Below are positions 1 through 9,263 of a DNA stretch of 64,000 nucleotides, piece after piece. This DNA is from Adiantum capillus-veneris. Taxonomy: Eukaryota; Streptophyta; Polypodiopsida; Polypodiales; Pteridaceae. The stretch's first letter is position 1; each line of letters begins with the position of its first letter. Under the pieces are notes generated by a model that saw nothing but the letters and a program-made list of their open reading frames with translations, had not been told where the DNA came from and made no database searches. Location of the stretch: the NCBI GenBank assembly GCA_014529385.2, contig CM043964.1:134268420-134332419 (forward strand). Direction: 5' to 3'. The position numbers and the translations under genes were made by a program.

Positions 1-1
1 A

Positions 2-508
2 GAAGATAAGAATGCAATTCTTCAAGGTGTTTTCAATGATGATAGAATCTTGCCATTCTGTGAAGATTTGTATCTTCCTGCAAATGGCCTTATTTATGGA
101 CTCAAGGTCTCCTTACAGGAATTAAAGATTCCAAAATCAGCTGACGAGATGTTTTTAAAACGAAGCACATTCAGCATGCTGGTGAATGGATTACTGCATG
201 ATAATGGGAGCCAAGGTAGAGGTGTTACTCTACATAAAGTGGCAAAGCTATTAAATGTTCATCCAAGGAATTTATATTCAGCTTTGGGTAGACTTGACAG
301 TGATCCTATGTCAAGTACGTTGAGGTTCCACTTATGCAAAAGGAAGTCTGGAAATGCTGGGTCCTTATCGGAGGAATTGAAGCAGACAATTATTACATTT
401 TGGATAGAGCACAGTAGGGTGTCTCCAAACAAGAAAGATATTTTTCGGAAACGATTGGGCAGAAAACATTATCAAGAGCATCCCATACACTTACTTGATG
501 AATCTCAG
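2..508 (+). CDS. N-terminal exon of a transposase-like gene (5' end outside window)
   Basis: The frame is open from the window edge to a strong splice donor (CAG|GTAAAC) after position 508, so the gene begins upstream. The peptide has a helix-turn-helix-like stretch (VAKLLNVHPRNLYSALGRL, about residues 64-82 counted from position 50) and a basic segment (SPNKKDIFRKRLGRKHY) before the donor. From memory, a segment of this kind (SPNKKD...R, then ...HLL...SQ) precedes the Cys-rich and RNase H-like parts in repeat-derived proteins of invertebrates and some plants; I could not check this by search. The exon continues logically into the segment starting at 1527, but the frames disagree by one base (see the next exon). 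DNA binding is inferred only from the HTH-like and basic segments. Confidence 0.6.
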
Positions 509-1053
509 GTAAACATGTCTCATTCTTACAATGAATAACTCTCAAGTGAAACATCTCACTCTTATGAATAGCTACCCATTGCGTGTTATGGAGTTGTGTA
601 CATCCTACTATATGTGATATGTAGCCAAGTAATGTGTCAAGATAGTCCATTGTCTCTACCTACGCTATTATGTGTGCTATATTGCACAAGTGTAGCCCAA
701 TGTCCCTGTCTATGCTATAAGTGTGCCATGTAAAAGGACTCTATTGTAGTAAGATAGCAACATGTGTGCTATACAGTAAAAGTGTGTGTAAGAAAAGCAC
801 AATGTTCTTGTCTATGATATGATGTGTGGTATGTGAAAGAGCTATATTACATATTGAGAGCACTATGTGTGCCATATAGCGTTAGTGTGTGTAATAAGAG
901 GCCAATGTCCCTATCTATGCTATTATGTCATAGTATTTGTTACAGTATGAGTGCTATATAGCATAGCTATGTGTAATAATAGCCCGATGGTCCTGTCTAT
1001 GCTATTATGTGTGCCATGTAGCAGGACTCTATCAGAGTATGACAACATCATGT
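437..1053. repeat. Direct repeat, copy A (exon end plus intron start)
   Basis: About 620 bases, from the last 24 codons of the first transposase-like exon through the splice donor into the intron. They recur with moderate divergence at 3583-4178. Copy A has ~20 extra bases around 527-547. Confidence 0.8.
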
Positions 1054-1526
1054 CTGCTATATAGCAATAGCACAATATAACTATCTATGGTATTATGTGT
1101 GCTATTAGATTTTATAATATTATGAGAGCACTATGTGTGCTACATAGCAGATGTTAGTGTAATAGTAGCACGGTATCCATGTCTATGCTATTATGTGTGC
1201 TATGCAGAGTGTGATATGTGTAATAATAGCACAATATCCCTGTCTATTCTCTTTTGTGTGTTATGTAGAAGAACTGTGTTATAATATGAGAGCACTATGT
1301 GTGCTATATAGCAGATGTGTGTGATGTGTGTGTAATAACAGCTAAAAATCCCTATCTATGCTATTATGTGTTCTATAACAAAATTGAGAATGTCTGAGTT
1401 ATCTATCTATGCTATTATCTGTGCTATGTAGCATAGCTATGTGTATTTATTACAATGCATCTGTAGCTATGCTATTATGTGTGATATATAGCAAAATGTA
1501 ATTCTAATGCATTTCTTTTCAAGCAG
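509..1526 (+). other. Intron of the transposase-like gene, packed with palindromic repeats
   Basis: It starts GTAAAC and ends in a pyrimidine-rich acceptor (TTTCTTTTCAAGCAG). The interior is a degenerate array of TGTGCTATRTAGCA and 'CTATGCTATTATGTGTGCTAT' type units, alternating with 'AATAGCCCAATGTCCCTGTCTATGC'. No exon-like open frame is visible. The first ~545 bases recur at 3664-4178. Confidence 0.6.
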
Positions 1527-3313
1527 ACAGAGTATTTCTTGAAGTTAAAGATAGCCACCCACATGTGACAATTGGGCAAAGGTCCTTTGAGAAGCTGAAG
1601 CCTTGGTTTGTGCGAAAGTTGAAAGATCGAAATACTTGCTGTTGTGTTTATCATATCAAACTGATGTATCTCAAAGATGCATTAAATATTATGCGCTCAT
1701 CTGCTTTTGGTTTTCATGGGAGGTCATGTACATGTAAATGCAATGTTTGCAAATCAGATGGGGTGAATGCAGAATCTCTTGCCGTTGAGCACTCATTTTC
1801 AGGGATCACGAAGTTGTGGGAATCATGCGTATGTACAAAGGCTGAGGGGGACATGTTCCATAAACACACCTGCTTGATGGGCCAATGCAAAAACTATGGT
1901 GTGGAAAAGCTCAGCCTTTGTCCACGAGAACTTGCAGAGATGACAAAGACAGTTCCACTGCAAGTCTTCGAGGACATTAAAGTTCAAACTAAGCATGGTC
2001 TAAGTAAGAGAAAGATGTTGTCACTCAAACAGGTGGCTTTAAGTGAGCTGACAGGGAGGATAAAAGACGACATCAGAATCTTCATCGAGCACAATTTCAC
2101 TTACAGATGGCAGGCACATCAATACAGAGAATGTTTGAAGGTGTTTCCTTCAGATACCATTATATCTGTAGTAGACTTTGTTGAAAATTACTCGTTCAAA
2201 GAGCAAAATGAAGTACAATCCATGCATTGGCATACAGATCAATGCACCATTCTTGTTCACATAACGTACATGTGTGACAACGAAGATGACAGTATTATCA
2301 GGCATATGCATTTCTACATCTCCGATGATAGGCAACATGATACGCTATTTGTCCAGCATTGTTTTCTTCTTTGTGATCAGTGGCTTAAAGACCAGAGGCT
2401 GAATTTCAAGAAGCACTGGGTGTGGTCAGATGGTGCAGCCTCGCAATTCAAGGCTGCAAGGCCATTTTACTTTGTTGCTAGATATTACCAACTAACAGGT
2501 ACAGAGATGACATGGAACTTTTTTGGCTCTGGCCATGGCAAGGGGGAGCATGATGGCGTTGGCGCTATGATAAAGAGATCCCTTACACATGAACAACTCA
2601 AGAGTAATGGAGTTGTTCTTAGTCAAGCTGCAGACGTGGTTGCATTTTTTACGAGAACAATGTCCACTGCTGCATGTAGCTCTTATGCACAATCCACTAA
2701 AGCAGGTCCTACTATAAACAGGAAATTTTGGCTAGTAAAAGAGACAGAAGTGGACAGGTCTAATCTATGGGGTTGTGAGAGAGTACCAGGATCTCGATCA
2801 CTCCATTGCATTTCAGGCTTTTGTCGTCATGATCCTACTCAATCAAGGACCAGGCGGATTTCTTGTTTTTGTGATGCTTGCATGAAGGGCCATTGGAGGA
2901 CTTGTTCCAGCAAATCATATGCAGGCAAGTGGACACATAAGGCATTGAAACCACTCTCTGAGGTAGCAGAAGAGACTGAGGTACCAGAAGATGAAGCTGC
3001 AATGTTTGAGGGACCCCAAGATATGTTGAGTGAGTATCTCATTGAAGGTGATAACTTTGCAGTCAATGTAGACGCTGGCAATGCAGAAGGTGTAGAGTTC
3101 TTTCTTTTGAGATGTACAAAGAGAAAATGGATGACAGATTGCATCTTAAGAGATAAGTGGAAAAAAAAATGTGATAAAAACACTTATGTTGTCACAGGGT
3201 GTTATTATCAACAGCAAGAGGGGGACCCAAATCACTACACTCTACTTGATGATAGGGGAGTTACTAACCTGTACTCTCACCTTGTTTGGGCAATCAAGTT
3301 TGACATGCCTTAG
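1527..3313 (+). pseudogene. RNase H-like / DDE transposase-like protein, main exon
   Basis: A long exon gives about 590 residues and ends at TAG 3311-3313. Numbered from the GTG at 1565, it has a Cys-rich N-terminal block (CCC at 25-27, CTCKCNVC near 55-62, then HKHTC and CKNYG), an RNase H-like core, and a second Cys/His cluster in the C-terminal third (CFCDACMKGHWRTC). In the core, VVDF (D204), WSDG (D289) and HGKGEHDGVGA (H324, D330) are spaced like the acidic residues of DDE/D transposases. The assignment is inference from these motifs; the superfamily is not known to me. Splicing 508 to 1527 puts this exon out of frame, with a TGA at 1566-1568. One missing base near 1531 would account for it, so the copy looks lightly damaged, unless a micro-exon or a sequence error is involved. 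Nothing else in the exon is broken. Confidence 0.6.
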
Positions 3314-3447
3314 GTAGATGCTACCTCAAAGACATATTATTTATCTCCGGAACTACATGAAACCATTTACAATGCCATGCCCTATGAAGTAGCATGATAC
3401 CTATTTAATAGGATTATATTATGTTCTATATAGCCTTCACCATTCAG

Positions 3448-3555
3448 TACCTCCTTACACATGTCCATTGTGCTATGTATCACATAGCACACAACCACAC
3501 GGAGCACATAGCATAGAATCACACACATTTCAGATAATGAGGTTACTATTGTGAA
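3448..3555. repeat. Short repeat shared with 8848-8965
   Basis: The stretch beginning ACACATGTCCATTGTGCTAT and running to TGAACATGTTGCACCT is found again, in the same orientation, near 8848-8965. It links the 3' flank of the plus-strand gene to the intronic repeats of the minus-strand genes. Confidence 0.7.
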
Positions 3556-3582
3556 CATGTTGCACCTTGAAAAATTCAGCCA

Positions 3583-4178
3583 AGATATTTGTCGGAAACG
3601 ATTGGGAAGAAAACATTTTCAAGAGCATCCCATTCACTTTCTTGATGAATCTCAGGTAAACATGTCTCATTCTTACAATCATCTCACTCTTATGAATAGC
3701 TACCCATTGGGTGTTATGGAGTTGTGGACATGCTACTATATGTGATATGTAGCCAAGCAATGTGTCAAGATAGTCCATTGTCTCTACCTAGGCTATTATG
3801 TGTGCTATATTGTACAAGTGTGTGTAATAATAGCCCAATGTCCCTGTCTATGCTATAAAAGGACTCTATTGTAGTAAGATAGCAACATGTGTGCTATACA
3901 GTAAAAGTGTGTGTATCACATAGCACAATGTTCCTGTCTATGATATGATGTGTGGTATGTGAAAGAGCTATATTACATATTGAGAGCACTATGTGTGCCA
4001 TACAGCGTAAGTGTGTGTAATAAGAGGCCAATGTCCCTATCTATTCTATTATGTCATAGTATTTCTTGCAGTATGAGTGCTATATAGCATAACTATGTGT
4101 AATAATAGCCCGATGGTCCTGTCTATGCTATTATGTGTGCCATGTAGCAGGACTCCATCAGAGTATGACAACATCATA
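3583..4178. repeat. Direct repeat, copy B of 437-1053, lying 3' of the gene
   Basis: It carries the same exon tail (RKRLGRKHFQEHPIHFLDES) with its GTAAAC donor and the same intron repeats, placed ~270 bases after the stop codon of the transposase-like gene. The rest of the exon is absent, so this is a partial duplication and not a second gene. Confidence 0.8.
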
Positions 4179-4329
4179 TCAGCAAAATAAAATTACATCA
4201 TATCACCAAAATAAAATTACATCATTCAATCATTAAGTTTAGAGAACTTTGAACATGTCAGTTTTTTTTATAGTAATCGCAAGTACATTCAGTGCACAAA
4301 ATGTTGTATACATGATTCCATAACCACAA

Positions 4330-5552
4330 TCAACCTTCCTTACATACTTCTCGTTGACTTCTATAGTGGCTGATGACACGAGCAGACACACTGTCCGAAG
4401 GATTTTCAAACTGGTTCATCTTTGCATAAGCATTAGGGTTGGGTGAGACTGTCCACTTGACTAACCAAGGGAACAATGTGCTAACCAGGTAAATTGGGGA
4501 CTGACAAATATCTGCTGGTTCAAATGAAGTAGGACAGACACAAGTCTCGGGAGGGTTGAGCAGACACTTGTAGAGTGTGTCATCCACCACCAGTGTATTA
4601 TCAAAGTTGAACTTAGGATGGTGCTTCCAAAAGTCTTTCAAACACTTGAAAAATATGGGCTTTCCGTTATCTCTACATGGAGGGATCCCAAGAACTTCAT
4701 TTAGATTGAAGCTCGCCTCTCTACGCCCCTCTTGACCAATAATATCGAGGAAATGTTGTTTGTTCAGCCTAGGAAAGCATGCACTCAAAGCAAGTGCTAG
4801 ATTGTCCTGGGTCATGCAGCTCCATAGTGCAACTTGTGCTCTTTGCAGCACTGCATGCAAAAAGATTGATGCATTGGGCCTGACCACATATTCAAATTGC
4901 ATCTTTCCTGTAGCATTTGGCACAGTGACTACCTGATACCTTGATCTTGCCCAATCAGGAATACTGCTTCTCACTATTCCTTTGTAGAAGGAGACCTTAT
5001 ACCTCCTTATGAGAAGCCCATTCACATCCAGTATGATGCATAAATTGTCCCTTCTCTTCTTGTCCTCAAAAGACGCAGGAGGCAGTGCAACAATCTGTAT
5101 TGGCATTACCACAAGACACGGCCTCTCTTGCCTCTCATATTCATGTCCATTTTTGGCCTCTTTATCAGCATTCTTTGTACCTGCCTCATCTGTATCTGTA
5201 GCAGCCGCTCGACCCATAGGGACATCTGGACTTTTACCTTTGGTATTCCCAACAGTGGGATCTGTACAAAACTCAGTTGTATCATGTGCAACTGCCTCTT
5301 TCGTGTCCACAGCAGCCATGAAATGTTCTCCCATTGCCTCTCCCGATTGAGTTGCTCCGTCAGTGGGCACCTCTACGCCTTTCCCCGCCTCATTGTTTTT
5401 CTCTATACATGCCTCAGTTTTATTATCTGTATTTGCCTCTTTCATGTCCGTAGCAGCCACGAGAACTTCTCCCATTGCCTCTCCCGATTGAACTGCTCTG
5501 TCATATGCCTCAGCTGTGTCGGCAGAAGCCGCGACATCACCGTTACCCACTC
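4330..5552 (-). CDS. C-terminal exon: FCP1/HAD-phosphatase-like domain after a repeat-bearing linker
   Basis: The exon begins after an acceptor (GACTCAG|GA) at 5553, in phase 1, and ends at a TGA/TAA near 4330. Its first ~150 residues are acidic and hold a repeated AVQSGEAMGE / ATQSGEAMGE unit. The rest matches the plant family of NLI/FCP1-like HAD hydrolases: LCIILDVNGLLIRR carries motif I, VVRPNASIFL and QVALWSCM motif II, and NTLVVDDTLYKCLLNPP motif III. Motif I reads D-V-N-G-L where active members have DxDx(T/V); some plant members have DLNGL, so catalysis is uncertain. A nuclear phosphoprotein-related role would follow from the family, but only as inference. It is preceded by a 200-base intron whose removal also removes two in-frame stops. 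Confidence 0.65.
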
Positions 5553-5752
5553 CTGAGTCTATTCCTTAGTGAGGTCCTCCTCACCCAAGCCTCCCATATC
5601 TTCAACAGCGGCATTTGTACCCTTTTCCTCCTCTGCATCAACAATGTCATCAGCTGCATCACTTGGACAGACCACCTGGGCTTAAGCTGTGACATCATTT
5701 GCACCCACTGCCTCACGTGTTCCAGCTTCTCTCTCAATGAGGACCTCCTCAC
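5553..5752 (-). other. Phase-1 intron, 200 bases
   Basis: Donor GTGAGG and acceptor GACTCAG. It contains a diverged copy of the flanking coding repeat (GTNAAVEDMGGLGEEDL when read through) and two in-frame stops. It therefore probably arose from coding repeats turned into intron, or it is a damaged exon segment. Confidence 0.5.
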
Positions 5753-6922
5753 CCATGCCTCTGGTATCCTCAACAGTGGCATCTGTACCCGTAGGCACAA
5801 CTGCATCAAGAAGGGCATCCATGACAGCATGAACAATACTTTCTGTTCCACCATCATTAACATTGCCATCAGCAGCAGCATCTGTGCTAGCATCAACTTC
5901 CATAGCATCCACAATGTCATTTGTGCAGGCATCAACTACCGTAGCATCAGCAATAGCATCTGTGCATGCATCAAGTGTGGTAGCATCATCAATGGCATCT
6001 GTGCCAGATTCAACGGTGGCATCTGTACCCATAGTCACAACTGCATCAAGAAGGGCATCTATGACAGCATGAACAATACTTTCTGCTCCACCATCATTAA
6101 CATTGCCATTAGCAGCAGCCTCTGTGCAAGCATCAACTTCCATAGCATCCACAATGTCATTTGTGCAGGCATCAACTACCGTAGAATCAACAATGGAATC
6201 TGTGCAGGCATCAACTGTGGTAGCATCATCAATGGCATCTGTGCCAGATTCAACAGTGGCATTTGTACCCATAGCCACAACTGCATCAAGAAGGGCATCT
6301 ATGATAGCATGAACAATACTTTCTGTTCCACCATCATTAACATTGCCATCAGCAACAGAATCTGTGCGAGCATCAACTTCCATAGCATCCACAATGTCAT
6401 TTGTGCAGGCCTCAACTAGCGTAGCATCAGCAATGGCATCTGTGCAGGCATCAACTACCATAGCATCATCAATGGCATCTGTGCCAGATTCAACTGTGGT
6501 GGGGGTGGGTAATGTACCCTTTTCAAGTTTATCACGGTCAACATCTGTATGCACATCATCATGCACAACCTGCACATCAACTGCATTAGGCACATTTGGA
6601 GCAAATTCAACAGTACTAGTAGGTGTGCAGGGATCAACTGTATCAAAAGACTCTTTTTTTTTTCCTATAACCCCCCTGGAAGCTGTAGCACCCCCTCTTG
6701 GATTCTTCACAAGATAAGACTGAGCCAGTGAACCTACAGACCCCTCAACTGTATCAAAAGACACTTTTTTTTTGCCTGTAACCCCCCTGGAAGCTTTAGC
6801 ACCCCTTCTTGGATTCTTCACAGGATAAGATTGAGCCAATGAACCTACAGACCCCTCATCTAGAAACCCTGAAGAGCGAGTGCGTCTCATGCAAGTTCCT
6901 CTTTTTTCAGCTTCTTGATTAT
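5753..6922 (-). CDS. Acidic tandem-repeat exon of the same gene
   Basis: Bounded by an acceptor (TTGTCGTAG|AT, phase 1) at 6922 and a donor (ATGG|GTGAGG, phase 1) at 5753. It encodes about 390 residues. First comes a basic Ser-rich unit of 37 residues present about twice (GSVGSLAQSY...KKKVSFDTVE). Then comes a long acidic part built of ~10-12-residue units such as VDACTDAIADATV, arranged in 80-residue blocks. The composition (Asp, Ala, Thr, Val) predicts a disordered or solenoid-like spacer. No enzymatic motif was seen. Without splicing, the frame meets TAA at 5682-5684; the proposed intron avoids it. The exon order and the shared intron phase support joining it to the HAD-like exon. Confidence 0.55.
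5770..6500. repeat. Higher-order coding tandem repeat, about 3 x 240 bp
   Basis: The landmark CCACCATCATTAACATTGCC recurs near 5850, 6090 and 6330, giving a 240-bp (80-codon) period. Each block is itself made of ~30-36-bp units ending in GCATCA or GCATCT. The frame is preserved throughout. Confidence 0.9.
6620..6860. repeat. 111-bp coding tandem repeat, about 2 copies
   Basis: TCAACTGTATCAAAAGAC, a T-run, ...CCCCCCTGGAAGCT, then TTGGATTCTTCACA occurs twice with a 37-codon period. It encodes the basic SxGSLAQSY unit. Confidence 0.85.
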
Positions 6923-7207
6923 CTACGACAAGAGAAAGTAGAAACATATTACTAAACATGTACAGAAAATAAATCAAATAGTTTGCAACTACTCGTTGCA
7001 AAGAATTAAGAGACATGTCACTAACAAATTCCAACACTTGATTCATCAATGAGCATGGATACAATAGGGGTGCAATGGATTGCACATGCCTTCTAAAGAC
7101 ATCTTCTAATTGCATGAAGTTACAAAAAAAACACACTCATTGCTTTGCATTTGGTTTCTTTCTCTTCCTAAATGAATCAAGAGGTATATCCATTGTGGGA
7201 CTTCCAC

Positions 7208-7594
7208 CTAAGTTCTTGGGAGTCGATTTCTTGCGCTTTGGTGTTGGCTTCTTCCTCGCTGGAGGGGGTGTTGCTTTCACCGCATCTGCAACTGCCTCAT
7301 CTGATGCATCATCTCTAGTGTCCACACTTGGTGATGCTTTGGCACTCAACGGAGAACGCAACAGCCTTCTTGGAGTTAGTTGTTGCCTAGGTGATTTGAC
7401 TGTAGAAGACTTTGCCATCAAGATGTCTTCAACTACTCTACATACTGCATCCCCTACGGCAGACTCCGCTTCAAGGGCTGGCTGCATCCCGCGGGTAGAC
7501 TCAGCTTCAAGGCCTGGTTGCATCCCTGGGGTAATCAGGCCATTCTTCCTTGTGAAATGCATCGTCTTGTTGGAGCAAGCATGCGATGATTGTT
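7208..7594 (-). CDS. Basic Lys/Pro-rich exon
   Basis: An acceptor (CTTTGTAG|AA) at 7594, in phase 1, joins exactly in frame to codons QSSHACSNKT and then MHFTRKNG. The exon has two GMQPxLEAES repeats, then SPRQQLTPRRLLRSP and a PPPARKKPTPKRKKSTPK tract that looks like a nuclear-localisation or DNA-binding tail. Two endings are possible: a phase-1 donor (TTAG|GTGGAAG) at 7208 that would join 6922, or read-through to a TGA at 7137-7139 giving a shorter protein. Function unknown. Confidence 0.55.
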
Positions 7595-7671
7595 CTACAA
7601 AGCAAGCTATTTACAAAGTCTCACTTGGAGTATCCCAAAATACACACATAAATATTGATTTTGGTACCTAC

Positions 7672-7749
7672 CAGTGGCCTGCGTAGAGACTCTCTCTGTT
7701 TTTGTCCTCAATGATTCTTGTATACAGGTCTCTGCTGCAATGTCTGTAC
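7672..7749 (-). CDS. Small 78-base exon (phase 1 at both ends)
   Basis: Acceptor TTTGTAG|GTACAG and donor CACTG|GTAGGT. It codes for 26 residues (TDIAAETCIQESLRTKTERV...) and keeps the reading frame between the neighbouring exons. Three consecutive phase-compatible junctions are strong evidence that the locus is, or was recently, a spliced gene. Confidence 0.6.
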
Positions 7750-7840
7750 CTACAAATGATTTCATTAAATGCAAGAGTTTAAACTACCAATGGAAAGTGG
7801 GCCTGCAATAGTAGTAGTAAATAATTGACACAGTGACTAC

Positions 7841-8206
7841 CTGCACTTGATTCTTTCATCTCACTCTTCACCTTCAGACCAATCATATGCTTAGCTCTAG
7901 GGGGAACAGACATGTTGCAATCTAGTGCAACACAATAGCCATAGTCCCTACATACATGCACGAAGCATAGCATATGGTACACATGGGTGCAAGGCAAGGA
8001 GAATACATCCAAACTTCTGGCATCGAACGGGAATCCATATCCTACACAATGGTAGAACCCATTAAGTGCCACCTCGCTAATGCTCTGCTTAAAGTCCACA
8101 GGAGGAAAAGGCTTCATCAAACTGGCTCCCATGTTATGTGAAGTCCTCTCCATGGTAACACAAAATTTAAAGTGCTCTGATTCCTGTGCTATGTTGGTCT
8201 CTACTT
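7841..8206 (-). CDS. Cys-rich 5' exon of the minus-strand gene
   Basis: The frame is open from a phase-1 acceptor (CTTGTAG|AAGTAG) at 8206 to a phase-1 donor (GTGCAG|GTAGTC) at 7841. It encodes about 122 residues, including SLPCTHVYHMLCFVHVCRDY and then GYCVALDCN, a Cys/His arrangement that could bind zinc, though it does not match a standard RING finger. An internal ATG (8153) has a good context, but coding continues upstream of it, so earlier exons are expected in 8207-9263 or beyond. I do not recognise the family. Confidence 0.55.
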
Positions 8207-9263
8207 CTACAAGTAGTGCATGTGAAACAAAGAAGACAACACATCTAATTTAAGTCTCAATAACCCAACAAAAGCAGATTGCTGAAAAGAATATGTAGCG
8301 TGAATCGTATCCCTTATTTGCAATACCACATATAAGACAAGCACTTACTCTATATGCTATAAACACAAGCTTGATGTGGTATATGATATGCACTGTGCTA
8401 TATAGCACATAGCACAGTCCAAGTATAATGTGCTATAAGTGCTACATAGAGTATGCACTATAGATCATAGCAGAGAGACTTTTTAAAATACCAGATATAG
8501 CCCAAACATTTTCTCTATATGCTATATAGCACAAGCTTGTTGGGTATATGATATGCAGTGGGCTATATGAGACATAGCACATAGCATACAGCACAAATAT
8601 TGTGCTATGTAGCACATATCACAATTAGAGATGTGCTATGTAGCACATAGCAAAAATAGAGATTGTGCTATATAGCACAATTCACTATTCCACACACTCC
8701 AGGGCTATATTGTGAACATATAACACACAAAATGTGCTATTTAGCACATAGCACATAAAAAGATTGTGCTATGTAGCACATATCAATATTTAACACACAC
8801 TTCAAGGCTATATTGTGAGCATATAGCATACAGGTATGCTATATAGCACATATTACACATGTCCATTGTGCTATGTATCACATAGCACATAACCACACAA
8901 AGAACATAGCATAGAATCACACACATTCCAATAGATGAGGGTACTATTGTGAACATGCTGCACCTAGATTGAAGTATAAAGCACATAGCACATAACCACA
9001 CATAGCATATAACCACCCACTCCATGAAGATGATGGCTATGTTGTGACCATATAGCACATAGCATATAACCACCCACTCCATGAAGATGATGGCTATGTT
9101 GTGGCCACATAGCACATATTTTGTGCTATATAGCACATAGCAAAAATAGAATATGCTCATACAGTACATAACCATACAATCCATAACACTTTAACCACAT
9201 AACCACATGGAAGTGAACCACATAGTCCAAAACAAAGTGAAGCACATGTAGGAGGGTATGCAC
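8207..9263. repeat. Palindromic repeat array between two minus-strand genes
   Basis: At least ten copies of TGTGCTATATAGCACA or one-base variants (for example near 8398, 8630, 8664, 8730, 8766 and 9123) alternate with ACATAGCACATAACCACAC. A 57-60-bp unit (CATATAACCACCCACTCCATGAAGATGATGG) is tandemly duplicated near 9006-9100. No coding exon was seen. Confidence 0.85.

Noticed and set aside
5682-5684. Stop codon recoding or RNA editing to explain in-frame TAA/TAG in region 1
   Set aside because: An ordinary 200-bp phase-1 intron removes the 5682 stop; the 9854 stop comes with a frameshift, so simple decay is enough.
5475-6419. Plus-strand open frame of 314 residues over the acidic repeat exon
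   Set aside because: Antisense shadow of the in-frame repeats on the minus strand, where the splice sites and domain homology lie.
8340-9180. CRISPR-like array from the repeated TGCTATATAGCA units
   Set aside because: Units are palindromic, irregularly spaced and without unique constant-length spacers, and the DNA is eukaryotic.
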